From assembly GCF_002157355.1 (NCBI RefSeq), contig NZ_LYMK01000016.1:1-64000 (forward strand): a stretch of DNA of 64,000 nt, given 5' to 3'. Shown here piece by piece: positions 39,948 through 48,462 of the stretch. The first letter of the stretch is position 1. Each line of letters opens with the position of its first letter. This stretch comes from Variovorax sp. JS1663. GTDB lineage: Bacteria; Pseudomonadota; Gammaproteobacteria; Burkholderiales; Burkholderiaceae_C. Below the pieces are notes generated by a model. That model was given only the letters and a program-made list of their open reading frames with translations, was not told where the DNA came from and searched no databases. A program made the translations under genes and the position numbers.

Positions 39948-41123
39948 TTACCGGTAGACCAGGCCCGAGAGGCGCCACGCGAGTTCGTGGCGGACCATCG
40001 GCAGCCGCGACAGCGTGCGCAACAGGAGGTTGCGCGCCGCCCGCAGCCCGGGGCGCGCCGTCGCCATGCGCGTGAGGCGATCGGCCAGCGCGATCACCTG
40101 ACGCGCCACGGGGCGCCGCTCGGTCCCGTAGGCATCGAGCGCGGCTTCGTTGCCGGCCAGCGCTTCACCCAGCGCGTCGGCCAGGGCGATCGCGTCGAGG
40201 ATGCCGACGTTCATGCCCTGGCCGCCGGCCGGGCTGTGCACGTGCGCGGCGTCGCCAGCCAGCAAGATGCGCCCGGCGCGGTAGGCATCCGCCAGCCGGT
40301 GGTGAACCCTGAATCGCGAGCCCCACAGCACGTCGTGGACCACGGCCCTTTCGCCTGCCGGGCCGCGCGCGTCCAACAAGGCCTGCACATAGCCGATGCC
40401 GGGCTGCTCCGGCGCGTCGGCCACGGTCGCGACGATCCGGTGCGCACCGCCCGGCAGCGGCGCCACCACGACCATGCCGGCGGGCGAGAAGTACAGGATC
40501 ACCTCATCGCGCGGCACGCCGCCGGTCAGGCGCACGTCGGCCAGCAGGAACGACTCTCCGTAGCTTCCGCCCGTGAAGCCGATGCCCGCGTGTTCGCGCA
40601 CCGTGCTGTGCATGCCGTCGGCGCCGACCACGTAGCGCGCGCGCAGCCGGCGGCCGTCGTCGAGCGTGGCGGTGGCACCGGTTTCGTCCTGTCGCACTTC
40701 GGTCACCACGCAAGGGCGCAGCACCTGGCCGCCCAGCTCGCGCAGGCGCTCGAGCAGCACGCTCTCGGTGACCGCCTGCGACACCATCAGCGTGTAGGGA
40801 TAGCGTGTCGGCAGGTGGTCGAAGCCGATCGGCACCAGCACGCGGTCCCGGTCGCGGATCGTGAAGCGCTGCGCCTGCACGCCGCGCTCGACCAGCCGCC
40901 CGGCGACCTGCAGCGGTTCGAGCGCTTCCAGCGTGCGGGCATGAACCACGGCGGCGCGCGAGGTGTTGGCGCCCTCGGCCTGCCGGTCGATCAGCATGAG
41001 CTTCACGCCGCGGGCGGCGAGCGCGGTGGCGAGCGTGAGGCCGGCGGGGCCCGCGCCGACGATCAGGACGTCGGTGTCGAAGGCGGCGGGCGAGGAAGAC
41101 GGGGATGCGGACGGGTGGGACAT
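39948..41123 (-). CDS. FAD-dependent aromatic hydroxylase-type monooxygenase
   Basis: A 391-residue class A flavoprotein monooxygenase. VLIVGAGPAGLTLATALAAR (G23-x-G25-x-x-G28) binds ADP, YVVGADGMHSTVREHAGIGF is the DG motif that contacts both FAD and NAD(P)H, and LAGDAAHVHSPAGGQGMNVG is the GD motif. HLPTRYPYTLMVSQ is like the MhpA/PheA group. It would hydroxylate an aromatic ring using NAD(P)H and O2. It is divergent from a TetR gene with three operator copies in the 105-bp spacer and convergent with the LysR gene, so it forms its own small regulon. Confidence 0.88.
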   Translation of the reverse strand: MSHPSASPSSSPAAFDTDVLIVGAGPAGLTLATALAARGVKLMLIDRQAEGANTSRAAVVHARTLEALEPLQVAGRLVERGVQAQRFTIRDRDRVLVPIGFDHLPTRYPYTLMVSQAVTESVLLERLRELGGQVLRPCVVTEVRQDETGATATLDDGRRLRARYVVGADGMHSTVREHAGIGFTGGSYGESFLLADVRLTGGVPRDEVILYFSPAGMVVVAPLPGGAHRIVATVADAPEQPGIGYVQALLDARGPAGERAVVHDVLWGSRFRVHHRLADAYRAGRILLAGDAAHVHSPAGGQGMNVGILDAIALADALGEALAGNEAALDAYGTERRPVARQVIALADRLTRMATARPGLRAARNLLLRTLSRLPMVRHELAWRLSGLVYR

Positions 41124-41145
41124 GGTTCACTCCTGGCGGGTAGGT

Positions 41146-41221
41146 CAACAGATGTTGGTCAACAAGTGTTGGCAAATTTAAAGGCATCCCCGAGATTTGT
41201 CAACAAGCGTTGGCCTATACT
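41146..41221. promoter_or_regulatory. three TetR-type operators in the monooxygenase/tetR divergent promoter
   Basis: Seen: CAACA-GA-TGTTG (41146-41157), CAACA-AG-TGTTG (41160-41171) and CAACA-AG-CGTTG (41201-41212), all 5+2+5 dyads, the first two 14 bp apart. A fourth half-site, TTGTTGG, follows at 41221-41227. TATACT (41216-41221), 8 bp before the TetR ATG, could be the regulator's -10. The sites cover both divergent promoters, so autorepression and repression of the monooxygenase are expected. Confidence 0.8.
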
Positions 41222-41228
41222 TGTTGGC

Positions 41229-41801
41229 ATGACTGATCAGACTGCCGCGCCGGCCCGGCGCTCCGATGCCACCAAGGCCGCCATCCTCGCGGCCGCCCGC
41301 GCCCAGTTCGCGGCTTCCGGCTACCAGGCCACCACCATCCGCGCCGTCGCGAATGCGGCCGGGATCGACCCTTCCATGGTGATGCGCTACTTCGGCAACA
41401 AGGAAGGGCTGTTCGCCGCGGCCGCCGATTTCGATCTCCGGCTGCCGGACCTGGCAGGCGTGCCGCGCGACGGGCTGGGCCCCGCGCTGATGTCGCACTT
41501 CCTGGATCGATGGGAGGGTGACGAGACGCTGATGGCGCTGCTGCGCACCGCGTCGACCAACGAGGCCGCGGCCGAGCGCATGCAGGTGCTGTTCTCGGCG
41601 CAGATGGCGCCCCTGATCGCGCGCCTGAGCGGCGACTCACGCGCGGGCGCGGCCGCGCGCGCCGGCCTGATCGCCAGCCAGGTCCTGGGCCTGGCCCTGT
41701 GCCGCTATGTGCTGAAGCTGCCGCCGGTGGTCGCGCTCAAGCGGCCCGAGATCGTCCGGCGCATCGGGGCGACCGTGCAGTCCTACCTGTTCGAGGCCTG
41801 A
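41229..41801 (+). CDS. TetR family repressor of the FAD monooxygenase
   Basis: A 190-residue TetR regulator. TKAAILAAARAQFAASGYQA, TTIRAVANAAGIDPSMVMRY is the helix-turn-helix (residues 15-57). VLGLALCRYVLKLPPVVALK lies in the C-terminal TetR_C_17-like domain. It reads away from the monooxygenase and has dyad operators immediately upstream. The inducer is probably the monooxygenase substrate, which is not identifiable here. Confidence 0.9.
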   Translation: MTDQTAAPARRSDATKAAILAAARAQFAASGYQATTIRAVANAAGIDPSMVMRYFGNKEGLFAAAADFDLRLPDLAGVPRDGLGPALMSHFLDRWEGDETLMALLRTASTNEAAAERMQVLFSAQMAPLIARLSGDSRAGAAARAGLIASQVLGLALCRYVLKLPPVVALKRPEIVRRIGATVQSYLFEA

Positions 41802-41807
41802 TGCCGG

Positions 41808-42590
41808 CTAGCGGCTGAACCGAGGCTGGCGCTTCTCCTTGAACGCCGCCTTGGCTTCCAGGTGGTCGGCGCTGCGCAGCGCGATGCGCTGCAGCGCGAT
41901 CTCGGCCCGCATCTGCTCTTCCAGGCCGTTGCGCAGCGATTGCGCGATCAGCTTCTTGATCATCCCGGGGCTGTGGCTCGGCCCGTCGACGAGCTTGCGC
42001 GCCGTCGCCTGGACCGTCGCGTGCAGCTCGCTGTCCGGCACCGTCTTCCAGACGAGGCCCCAGGCCGCCGCATCGTCCGCGGGGAGCTTCTCGCCCAGCA
42101 GCATCAGCCCGGTCGCCCGCGCGCGACCCAGTGCCTGCGGAAGCAGCCAGCTCGATCCGAGATCCGGCACCAGCCCGATGTTGACGAAAGGCTGCAGGAA
42201 GTACGCGGACTGCGATGCGATCACGATGTCGCAGGTGAGGGCGAGGCTCATGCTGGCGCCCACGCAAGGGCCGTTGACCGCTGCGATCGTCGGAATCTCC
42301 AGCTCGGCCAGCAAGCGGAAGGGCGGCGCGAACCAGTCGCGCAGGAACTCGTCAGGGTCGTTCGGCGTGAGGCCGGTCCGCGGTGCGGCGAGGTCCGAGC
42401 CGCTGCCGAACGCGCGGCCTTCGCCGGTCAGCACCAGGCAGCGGGCCGGCGACGCGATCACCGCCTTGAGGGCCGAGCGCAGCTCGCCCAGCGATTGCTG
42501 GGTGAGGGCGTTCAGCGTCTGCGGGCGCGACATCGTCAGGGTGGCGAGCCCGTCCTCGATGTCCAGGCGGAGGGTCTCGTAGTGCGACAC
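41808..42590 (-). CDS. enoyl-CoA hydratase/isomerase family protein
   Basis: A 260-residue crotonase-fold protein. MSRPQTLNALTQQSLGELRS, FGSGSDLAAPR (first oxyanion loop) and NGPCVGASMSLALTCDIVIA (second) are present, then GLVPDLGSSWLLPQALGRAR. An acidic residue at the hydratase Glu position (PDLG) suggests isomerase-like chemistry. The start is a GTG with AGAGGAA upstream, 15 bp after the alcohol-dehydrogenase stop; no closer ATG keeps the N-terminal strand. It is the last gene of a minus-strand cluster with an acyl-CoA ligase. Confidence 0.87.
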   Translation of the reverse strand: MSHYETLRLDIEDGLATLTMSRPQTLNALTQQSLGELRSALKAVIASPARCLVLTGEGRAFGSGSDLAAPRTGLTPNDPDEFLRDWFAPPFRLLAELEIPTIAAVNGPCVGASMSLALTCDIVIASQSAYFLQPFVNIGLVPDLGSSWLLPQALGRARATGLMLLGEKLPADDAAAWGLVWKTVPDSELHATVQATARKLVDGPSHSPGMIKKLIAQSLRNGLEEQMRAEIALQRIALRSADHLEAKAAFKEKRQPRFSR

Positions 42591-42604
42591 GCGGGTTCCT
42601 CTGT

Positions 42605-43777
42605 TCAGGCGGCGGTCTCGAGCAGGTCCACGATCTCCTGCTCGCTCTTGAACTTGCGTGGATTGCTGTGGGTCCAGCGGTCCAGCAGCGCATTCCTGGC
42701 CACCAGCGCGAAATCGGCGCGCTGCACGCCGACCTTGTGCAGCCGGTTGGGCATCTCCAGTTCGTCGATGAGCTCGGCCACCAGGTCGGCCGTCTCGCGC
42801 CGCGCATCGCCGAGCGCCTCGCTCAGCAGCTTCTGCTTGGCCTCGGTCACGGGCTTGTTGAAGCGCAGCACCGCGGGCAGCGTGACGCAGGTGCAGTGGC
42901 CGTGGGGCACATGGAAGGAGCCGGCGAGGACATGGCCGATGCCGTGGCTGGCGCCCATCGGCACCAGCGACCACATGCCCATCTGCGACAGCCACATGCC
43001 GGCCTGCGCCTCGGCGCGTGCCTCGAGGTCCTGCGGGTCACGCTTGGTGCGCTTCAATGCGGCGGGCAGAACACGCAGCGCCTGCAGCGCGGTGCCATCC
43101 ACGAATGGACTGCCGAAGGGCGAATAGAAGGACTCGACGGCGTGGTCGACCGCGCGCATGCCGGTGGACAGCCAGAGGCCCAGCGGCGTGTGCATCGTGA
43201 GCGCCGGGTCGAAGACGACGGTGCGCGGAATCATCAGCGGATGGCGGATGCTCTGCTTGAGCTTCTTGACGGGATCGTTGGAGCCGCCGCTCTGGTGGAA
43301 CTCGCCGCCCGACAGCGTCGTCGGCACCGCGATCTGGCGTACGGTCGGTCCGCGGAACACCGGCGCCTCGACCACGCCGGTGGCCGGATCGGTCTTGAGG
43401 CGGAAGGGCTCGAACTGGTCCAGCTCGGTGATGCCGTGCTCGAGACACAGTTGCACGTTCTTGCCGGCATCGGTGATGGAGCCCCCGCCGATCGTCACGA
43501 TCAGGTCCGCATCCGCGGCCCGGGCCACCGCGGTTGCACGCAGCACTGCGTCACGCGGGATGTGCGCCGGGATGTCGTCGTAGATCGCGGCGAAGCGGCT
43601 GCCGAGCGCATCCTGCATCTTGCGGATCTCGCCGGTCTTGTTGTTGAGCGTGTTGCTCACCAGCAGGAAGACGCGCTGCGCGCCGAGGCGCTCGACTTCT
43701 TCCATCACGACGTCGACGAAGGGGCGCCCGAAGAAGACGCGCTCCATCGGTGGAATGCTGAAGGAACCTTGACGCAT
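42605..43777 (-). CDS. iron-containing alcohol dehydrogenase / maleylacetate reductase family protein
   Basis: A 390-residue group III dehydrogenase. ADLIVTIGGGSITDAGKNVQ is the NAD(P)-binding glycine loop, VPTTLSGGEFHQSGGSND the maleylacetate-reductase-like segment, and RAVDHAVESF, GASHGIGHVLAGSFHVPHGH carry the metal-binding His residues. The TTLSGGE pattern is closer to maleylacetate reductase than to butanol dehydrogenases. It would reduce an oxo or enone group of a ring-cleavage product or oxidise an alcohol. It lies between the ligase and hydratase genes, all on the minus strand. Confidence 0.87.
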   Translation of the reverse strand: MRQGSFSIPPMERVFFGRPFVDVVMEEVERLGAQRVFLLVSNTLNNKTGEIRKMQDALGSRFAAIYDDIPAHIPRDAVLRATAVARAADADLIVTIGGGSITDAGKNVQLCLEHGITELDQFEPFRLKTDPATGVVEAPVFRGPTVRQIAVPTTLSGGEFHQSGGSNDPVKKLKQSIRHPLMIPRTVVFDPALTMHTPLGLWLSTGMRAVDHAVESFYSPFGSPFVDGTALQALRVLPAALKRTKRDPQDLEARAEAQAGMWLSQMGMWSLVPMGASHGIGHVLAGSFHVPHGHCTCVTLPAVLRFNKPVTEAKQKLLSEALGDARRETADLVAELIDELEMPNRLHKVGVQRADFALVARNALLDRWTHSNPRKFKSEQEIVDLLETAA

Positions 43778-43882
43778 GGAAATCTCCTGAAGGATGGGTT
43801 GAGCGGGCGCAACACACGCAGGTGGCGCCGCGAGAGGGAATGAATGCCGGACCGAAGTCCGGTGGCTGGAATCAGGGCCTGT

Positions 43883-45415
43883 TCAACTCGAGGGGACTGC
43901 TTCGGGCCGGCGCGGCATGGCGTTCGCCATGGTCTTGAGTGCCGTGCGTTCCACCTTGCCGTTGGTCATGGTCGGCAGCGCCTGGAGGATCACGATCTGC
44001 GACGGCCTCTTGTACGGCGAGATGCGGTCCTTCAGAAAGGCTTGCAGCGACGCGCCGTCGACCACCTGGCCGGGCTTGGGCTCCACGAAGGCGACCACTT
44101 CCTCGTTGCGCGCCACCTCGCGTCCGATCACGGCCGACTGCGCGACCGCCGGATGCGCATTGAGCACGGCCTCCACCTCGGCCGGGTACACGTTGAATCC
44201 CGAGCGGATGATGATGTCCTTGATGCGGCCGACGAGAAAGACGTTGCCCTCCGCATCCTGGCGCGCGATGTCGCCGGTGCGCAGCCAGGGCCCGGACAAC
44301 GCGGCCTGCGTGGCCTCGGGGTCCCGGAAGTAGCCGCGCATGACGCCGGGGCTGCTCGCCCACAGCTCGCCGGATTCGCCGGGCGCGACGTCCTTGCCTT
44401 CAGCGTCCACGATGCGGATCGCGACGCCGGGAATTGGCGGGCCCACCGCGGCGTCCTGGCGATGCTCGCCGAAGCGCGAGTGGCACAGCGTCGGCGAGCT
44501 CTCGGTGAGGCCGTAGCCGTTGTGCATCGGCAGGCCGAAGAGCGCCTGGATCTCGGCCTTGAGCGTGGGGTCCAGCGGCGAGCCGCCGGCGTAGATGTAG
44601 CGCAGCCGGCCCCGGTGCAAGGCACGGCCGTGGCGCCTGAGATGGGCCAGCAGCGCCGTGTGCATGGCCTGGACGCCCTGGAACAGGGTCAGGCCCTGCG
44701 TCTCGATCGCGTCGACGAGTGCCTCGACCTCGAAGCGCGCGCTCAGCAGCACGGAGCCGCCTGCGACGAGCGTGCCGAGCAGCACGCTGGTCAGCCCCAT
44801 CGTGTGCGACATGGGCAGCACGCCGTAGCTGCGGTCCGCGGCCGACATCTGCCGATACGCGACCAGGGTGGTGGCCACGAAAAGCAGCCCGCCGTGCGTC
44901 AGCATCACCCCCTTGGGCTTGCCGGTGGAACCGGAGGTGTAGATGAGCGCCGCGACGTCCTCGGGCAGCGGCTCGAAGTGCTGCGCGGCCACCACCGCAC
45001 GCACGGAGCCCGCCAGGCCGCAGTCCAGCGGCATCGCGTGGCGTCGCAGCGCGTGCGCGATGCCTTCCTTGAAGCCGGCGTCGATGTAGATCTCGGCCTG
45101 CGGCTGCGCATGCGCGACGATGGCGTCGATCTCCTGCGCCGACAGGCGCGCGTTGACCAGTACCGACGCCGCGCCGAGGCTGCTGGCCGCGAAGACGAAG
45201 GCCACCAGGCTCGCGCTGTTCTCGGCCACGAGCAGCACGCGCTGCCCCGGCAAAACGCCGAGCCCTGCGAGCGCGGCCTTCGCGTCGTCGATGGCGCGCT
45301 GCAGGTCCGCGTAGCTGAGCGAGCGGCCGTCGTCCAGCAGGGCGACGGCATCGGGCGTCTCTGCGGCCCACCACGCGGGCACGTCGTGGATGCGCAGGAA
45401 TGCAGGTCGGGTCAT
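43883..45415 (-). CDS. AMP-dependent acyl/aryl-CoA ligase
   Basis: A 510-residue ANL-family ligase. LIYTSGSTGKPKGVMLTHGG (P-loop, about 158-177), NGYGLTESSPTL (A4/A5), LRTGDIARQDAEGNVFLVGR (A7/A8) and the catalytic Lys near the C-terminus in TMTNGKVERTALK are present. It activates a carboxylate as its adenylate and then its CoA thioester. With enoyl-CoA hydratase and dehydrogenase genes downstream it would start a CoA-dependent pathway. The substrate cannot be read from sequence. The IclR gene lies 31 bp upstream on the same strand. Confidence 0.9.
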   Translation of the reverse strand: MTRPAFLRIHDVPAWWAAETPDAVALLDDGRSLSYADLQRAIDDAKAALAGLGVLPGQRVLLVAENSASLVAFVFAASSLGAASVLVNARLSAQEIDAIVAHAQPQAEIYIDAGFKEGIAHALRRHAMPLDCGLAGSVRAVVAAQHFEPLPEDVAALIYTSGSTGKPKGVMLTHGGLLFVATTLVAYRQMSAADRSYGVLPMSHTMGLTSVLLGTLVAGGSVLLSARFEVEALVDAIETQGLTLFQGVQAMHTALLAHLRRHGRALHRGRLRYIYAGGSPLDPTLKAEIQALFGLPMHNGYGLTESSPTLCHSRFGEHRQDAAVGPPIPGVAIRIVDAEGKDVAPGESGELWASSPGVMRGYFRDPEATQAALSGPWLRTGDIARQDAEGNVFLVGRIKDIIIRSGFNVYPAEVEAVLNAHPAVAQSAVIGREVARNEEVVAFVEPKPGQVVDGASLQAFLKDRISPYKRPSQIVILQALPTMTNGKVERTALKTMANAMPRRPEAVPSS

Positions 45416-45446
45416 GGTTGTCGCCTTGTCGCGCGGGCGTTTGCTT

Positions 45447-46286
45447 CTACAGAGCCGAGGTGGCGGCCTCGACGTTGCGCACCATGTTGACGAGACGGGG
45501 ACCCCACTTCTCGCGCAGGTCGCGTTCGGGCAGCTGGAAGGCGGGGCCGCAGCAATTGAAGCCGAGTACCACCGTTCCGTCGGCGGGTCGGAACGGAACG
45601 CCGACCGCGTTCACGTCGCTTTGCCATTCGCCGGCCGAGATGCAGAAGCCGAACTCGGCATAGGTTTTCAGCCCGGCGTCCAGCGAGGCCTTGATCTGCT
45701 TGAAGTCCGCGCCTGCGCGTTGCGACAGCTCCGTCAGCAACTGCTCGCGCTCCCGGTCGTCCAGGCCGCAGTAGTAGGCACGGCCCATGGCGGAGGTCGC
45801 CAGCGGGACGCGCGAACCGATGTTGAGCCTGAAGTTCTGGTTGGCTGTGCTGGCCGCGTTCTCGATATAGAGCATGGTGTGGCGGTCCCGTGAGCCGATG
45901 CCCACCGAGGCCGAGCAGCTGTCGGCGAGCTCCCGCATGAAGGGCCGCGCCACCTGCCGCACGCGCAGCGCACCCAGGGCCGAGAAGCCGAGCGAGATGA
46001 CGCGCGCGCCCAGATAGAACTGGCCGTTGTGCTCGGAGTACTCGAGGTAGCCGTTGGCCGCCAGCGTGTAGGCCAGCCGGGACACCGTCGCCTTGGGCAG
46101 GCCGCTGCGCTCCACCAGCTCCTGCAGGCTCAGGAAGCGCTCGGACGACCGGAAGGCGTCGAGCAGCTGCAGCCCGCGCGCGAGCGCCGAGACCTGGTCC
46201 TTGTCCGCCTCGTCGCTCGGCGGGGCGGGCGGCAGTGTCTTGGAAGTCTTGGTGTTCATCTGTATTTTTTGGAACTGTTGATCCAT
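45447..46286 (-). CDS. IclR family regulator
   Basis: An IclR regulator, 279 residues from this ATG or 270 from the in-frame ATG at 46259. QVSALARGLQLLDAFRSSER, LSLQELVERSGLPKATVSRL is the winged helix; NGQFYLGARVISLGFSALGA starts the effector domain. Neither start has a good ribosome-binding site. A degenerate operator overlaps the 46286 start, which is mildly in favour of 46259. It sits at the head of the ligase cluster and is divergent from the nitronate monooxygenase gene, with candidate sites between, so it probably controls both transcripts. Confidence 0.88.
   Translation of the reverse strand: MDQQFQKIQMNTKTSKTLPPAPPSDEADKDQVSALARGLQLLDAFRSSERFLSLQELVERSGLPKATVSRLAYTLAANGYLEYSEHNGQFYLGARVISLGFSALGALRVRQVARPFMRELADSCSASVGIGSRDRHTMLYIENAASTANQNFRLNIGSRVPLATSAMGRAYYCGLDDREREQLLTELSQRAGADFKQIKASLDAGLKTYAEFGFCISAGEWQSDVNAVGVPFRPADGTVVLGFNCCGPAFQLPERDLREKWGPRLVNMVRNVEAATSAL
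46270..46285. promoter_or_regulatory. degenerate IclR-type site at the iclR-like start
   Basis: TGGAACTGTTGATCCA has TGGA/TCCA outer arms and the GGAACT half-site found in the perfect palindrome at 46401-46414. It overlaps the 46286 start codon and could mediate autorepression. Confidence 0.35.
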
Positions 46287-46400
46287 TATTTATTCAATTT
46301 TCCCCAGATTGCAAGGACTGCGTAGAACTTGAATCGACGGAAGGGTTGCACTGACAGGGTCATTGACAGCGTCATCGAGACCTGTGAACAATGAATAAAC

Positions 46401-46414
46401 GGAACTTGAGTTCC
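46401..46414. promoter_or_regulatory. probable IclR operator before the nitronate monooxygenase gene
   Basis: GGAACT-TG-AGTTCC is a perfect 14-bp palindrome 26 bp before the ATG at 46441. IclR-family sites are commonly GGAAnn-type palindromes of this size. It lies on the nitronate monooxygenase side of the 154-bp divergent spacer. Confidence 0.6.
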
Positions 46415-46440
46415 ATTTTAAACAGCCTTCGGAGCCCAGG

Positions 46441-47448
46441 ATGCAGACCCAGTTCAGCACCGCGATCACAGACCTGTTCGGCACGCGCCTTCCCATCGTG
46501 GCGGGCGGACTTCAATGGCTGGCCAATGCCGACTACGTGGCCGCGGCGGCCCGGGCGGGCGTCATGGGCTTCATCACCGCGGCGAGCCACGCGACGTTGG
46601 CCGGGCTGCGCGACGAGATCGCGCGCTGCCAGGACCGGGCGGGCGATCTGCCCTTCGGCGTGAACGTCTCGATGCTGCCCGCGCCCGCACCGGGCGAGCG
46701 CGTGCAGGAAACCTTCGAGGAAATCGTGCGCGCCGGCGTCCGCTTCGTCGAGACCTCGGGGCGCAATCCCGAGCCGTACCTGCCGCTGCTGCACGGGGCG
46801 GGCATCAAGGTGCTCCACAAGGCGCCCTCCGTGCGCCACGCGCTCAAGGCGCAGACGATCGGCGTGGATGCCGTGGCGGTGGTCGGCGCGGAGTGCGGCG
46901 GGCATCCGGGCGTCGACCTGGTCGGCACCATCGTGCAAGGCGCGCTTGCCGGCGAGGCGCTCGACATTCCCGTCCTGCTGGGCGGTGGCATCGGCACGGG
47001 CGCGCAGGTGATGGCGGCGCTCGCGCTCGGCGTCGATGGCGTGACCATCGGCACGCGCTTCCTGGTCGCCGAAGAGGTCTGGGCGCACCGCCACTACAAG
47101 GAGGCGCTGGTGCGTTCGCGCGAGACGGACACCGCCTTGATCATGCAGAGCGTGCGCAACACGGTGCGCGCGCTGCGCAACGAGACCACCGAACTCGTGA
47201 CCGAGCTGGAGCGCGCGCACGGCGGTGATTTCGAAGTCCTGCGCCCCCATGTCTCGGGCCAGCTCGGCCGCCGGGTGTACGAGACCGGCGACAGTCGCAC
47301 CGGCACGGTGTCGCTGGGCCAGGCCGTCGCCTTCGCGGACCGGATCGAGCCGCTCGACGCCATCGTCCGCCGCATCGAGGCGGAAATGCGGGAGGCGCTC
47401 ACGGCGCTCTCGCGCTTCGGACTTTCTTCCCCTTCCCTCGCATCCTGA
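46441..47448 (+). CDS. nitronate monooxygenase family FMN enzyme
   Basis: A 335-residue FMN-dependent TIM barrel of the nitronate monooxygenase/2-nitropropane dioxygenase family. PIVAGGLQWLANADYVAAAA starts the barrel. FGVNVSMLPA, VVGAECGGHPGVD (phosphate/FMN loop; the His is the general base of class I enzymes) and LLGGGIGTGAQVMAALALG with GVTIGTRFLVAEEV complete the FMN site. Many relatives oxidise or reduce unsaturated or beta-keto acids rather than nitronates, so the name gives a family, not a substrate. It heads a plus-strand transcript with a Bug protein and a SnoaL-like protein. Confidence 0.87.
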   Translation: MQTQFSTAITDLFGTRLPIVAGGLQWLANADYVAAAARAGVMGFITAASHATLAGLRDEIARCQDRAGDLPFGVNVSMLPAPAPGERVQETFEEIVRAGVRFVETSGRNPEPYLPLLHGAGIKVLHKAPSVRHALKAQTIGVDAVAVVGAECGGHPGVDLVGTIVQGALAGEALDIPVLLGGGIGTGAQVMAALALGVDGVTIGTRFLVAEEVWAHRHYKEALVRSRETDTALIMQSVRNTVRALRNETTELVTELERAHGGDFEVLRPHVSGQLGRRVYETGDSRTGTVSLGQAVAFADRIEPLDAIVRRIEAEMREALTALSRFGLSSPSLAS

Positions 47449-47468
47449 TTCATCTGGAGAGACAGCCC

Positions 47469-48458
47469 ATGAGATCCCAACGCCGCCTGATCCTCGCCGC
47501 ACTGTCGGCCACCGCCTTCGCCGCTGCCGTCGGCATGCCGTCTTCCGCCATGGCGCAGGGCTATCCCGGCAAGCCCGTCAAGCTGGTGGTGCCGTTCCCG
47601 CCGGGCGGCATCACCGACGTGATCGCGCGCAGCCTCTCCAACCATGCGCAGCAGGCCATGGGCCAGCCCATGATCGTGGACAACCGGCCCGGCGGCGGCG
47701 GCGTGATCGCCACCGACCTGGTCGCCAAGGCGCCCGCGGATGGGCACGCCGTCCTGCTGGCGGCCATCGGCCAGGCGGTGGTCAACAAGCACCTGTTCAA
47801 GAAGCTGCCCTACGACCCGAACGCGGACCTCGCGCCCGTGTCGCTGATCGCCCAGGGGCCCAACGTGCTCGTCGTGAACGCGTCGAGCCCCTACAAGACG
47901 GTGGCGGACCTGCTCGCCGTGGCGAAGAAGTCGCCGGAGGCAGTCACCTTCGGCACCTACGGCAACGGCTCGTCGCCGCACCTGCAGGCGGCGCTCTTGA
48001 TGCAGCGCACCGGCGCCTCGTTCACGCACATTCCCTACAAGGGCTCCGCGCCGGCGATGAACGACCTGCTGGGCGGGCAGACGACCTTCATGTTCGACAG
48101 TCTGATCACCTCGCTGCAGCACATCAAGGCCGGCAAGCTGCGCGCGCTGGCGGTCACCTCGCCCAAGCGCAATGCACTGTTGCCCAGTGTCCCGACCTTC
48201 GCCGAGGCTGGTGTTTCCGACTTCAGCTTCATGGCCTGGTACGGCATCCACGTGCCGGGCAAGACGCCGCCCGCGGTGGTCGAGCGCCTGCGCAAGGAGA
48301 TCGACGAGTTCGCGCACAGTCCGGCGATCGCGCGCCAGTTCGCCGACCAGGGGCTCGAACTCGTCTCGAGTTCGCCCGCCGAGTACGCGCGCTTCCTCGC
48401 CTCGGAGGACAAGACCTGGAGCGCCGTGATCCAGCAGGCCGGCATCACCATCGATTGA
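47469..48458 (+). CDS. Bug/TctC family tripartite-tricarboxylate-type binding protein
   Basis: A 329-residue exported protein with a signal peptide (residues 1-29, ending AMAQ). YPGKPVKLVVPFPPGGITDV is the family opening with the ligand-binding PFPPGG loop, followed by DNRPGGGGVIATDLVAKAPA and FTHIPYKGSAPAMNDLLGGQ. Bug proteins bind carboxylated or aromatic solutes and are vastly expanded in Burkholderiales, usually without a linked TctAB permease, as here. It is 20 bp downstream of the nitronate monooxygenase gene, hinting at uptake of that pathway's substrate. Confidence 0.92.
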   Translation: MRSQRRLILAALSATAFAAAVGMPSSAMAQGYPGKPVKLVVPFPPGGITDVIARSLSNHAQQAMGQPMIVDNRPGGGGVIATDLVAKAPADGHAVLLAAIGQAVVNKHLFKKLPYDPNADLAPVSLIAQGPNVLVVNASSPYKTVADLLAVAKKSPEAVTFGTYGNGSSPHLQAALLMQRTGASFTHIPYKGSAPAMNDLLGGQTTFMFDSLITSLQHIKAGKLRALAVTSPKRNALLPSVPTFAEAGVSDFSFMAWYGIHVPGKTPPAVVERLRKEIDEFAHSPAIARQFADQGLELVSSSPAEYARFLASEDKTWSAVIQQAGITID

Positions 48459-48462
48459 CGCC

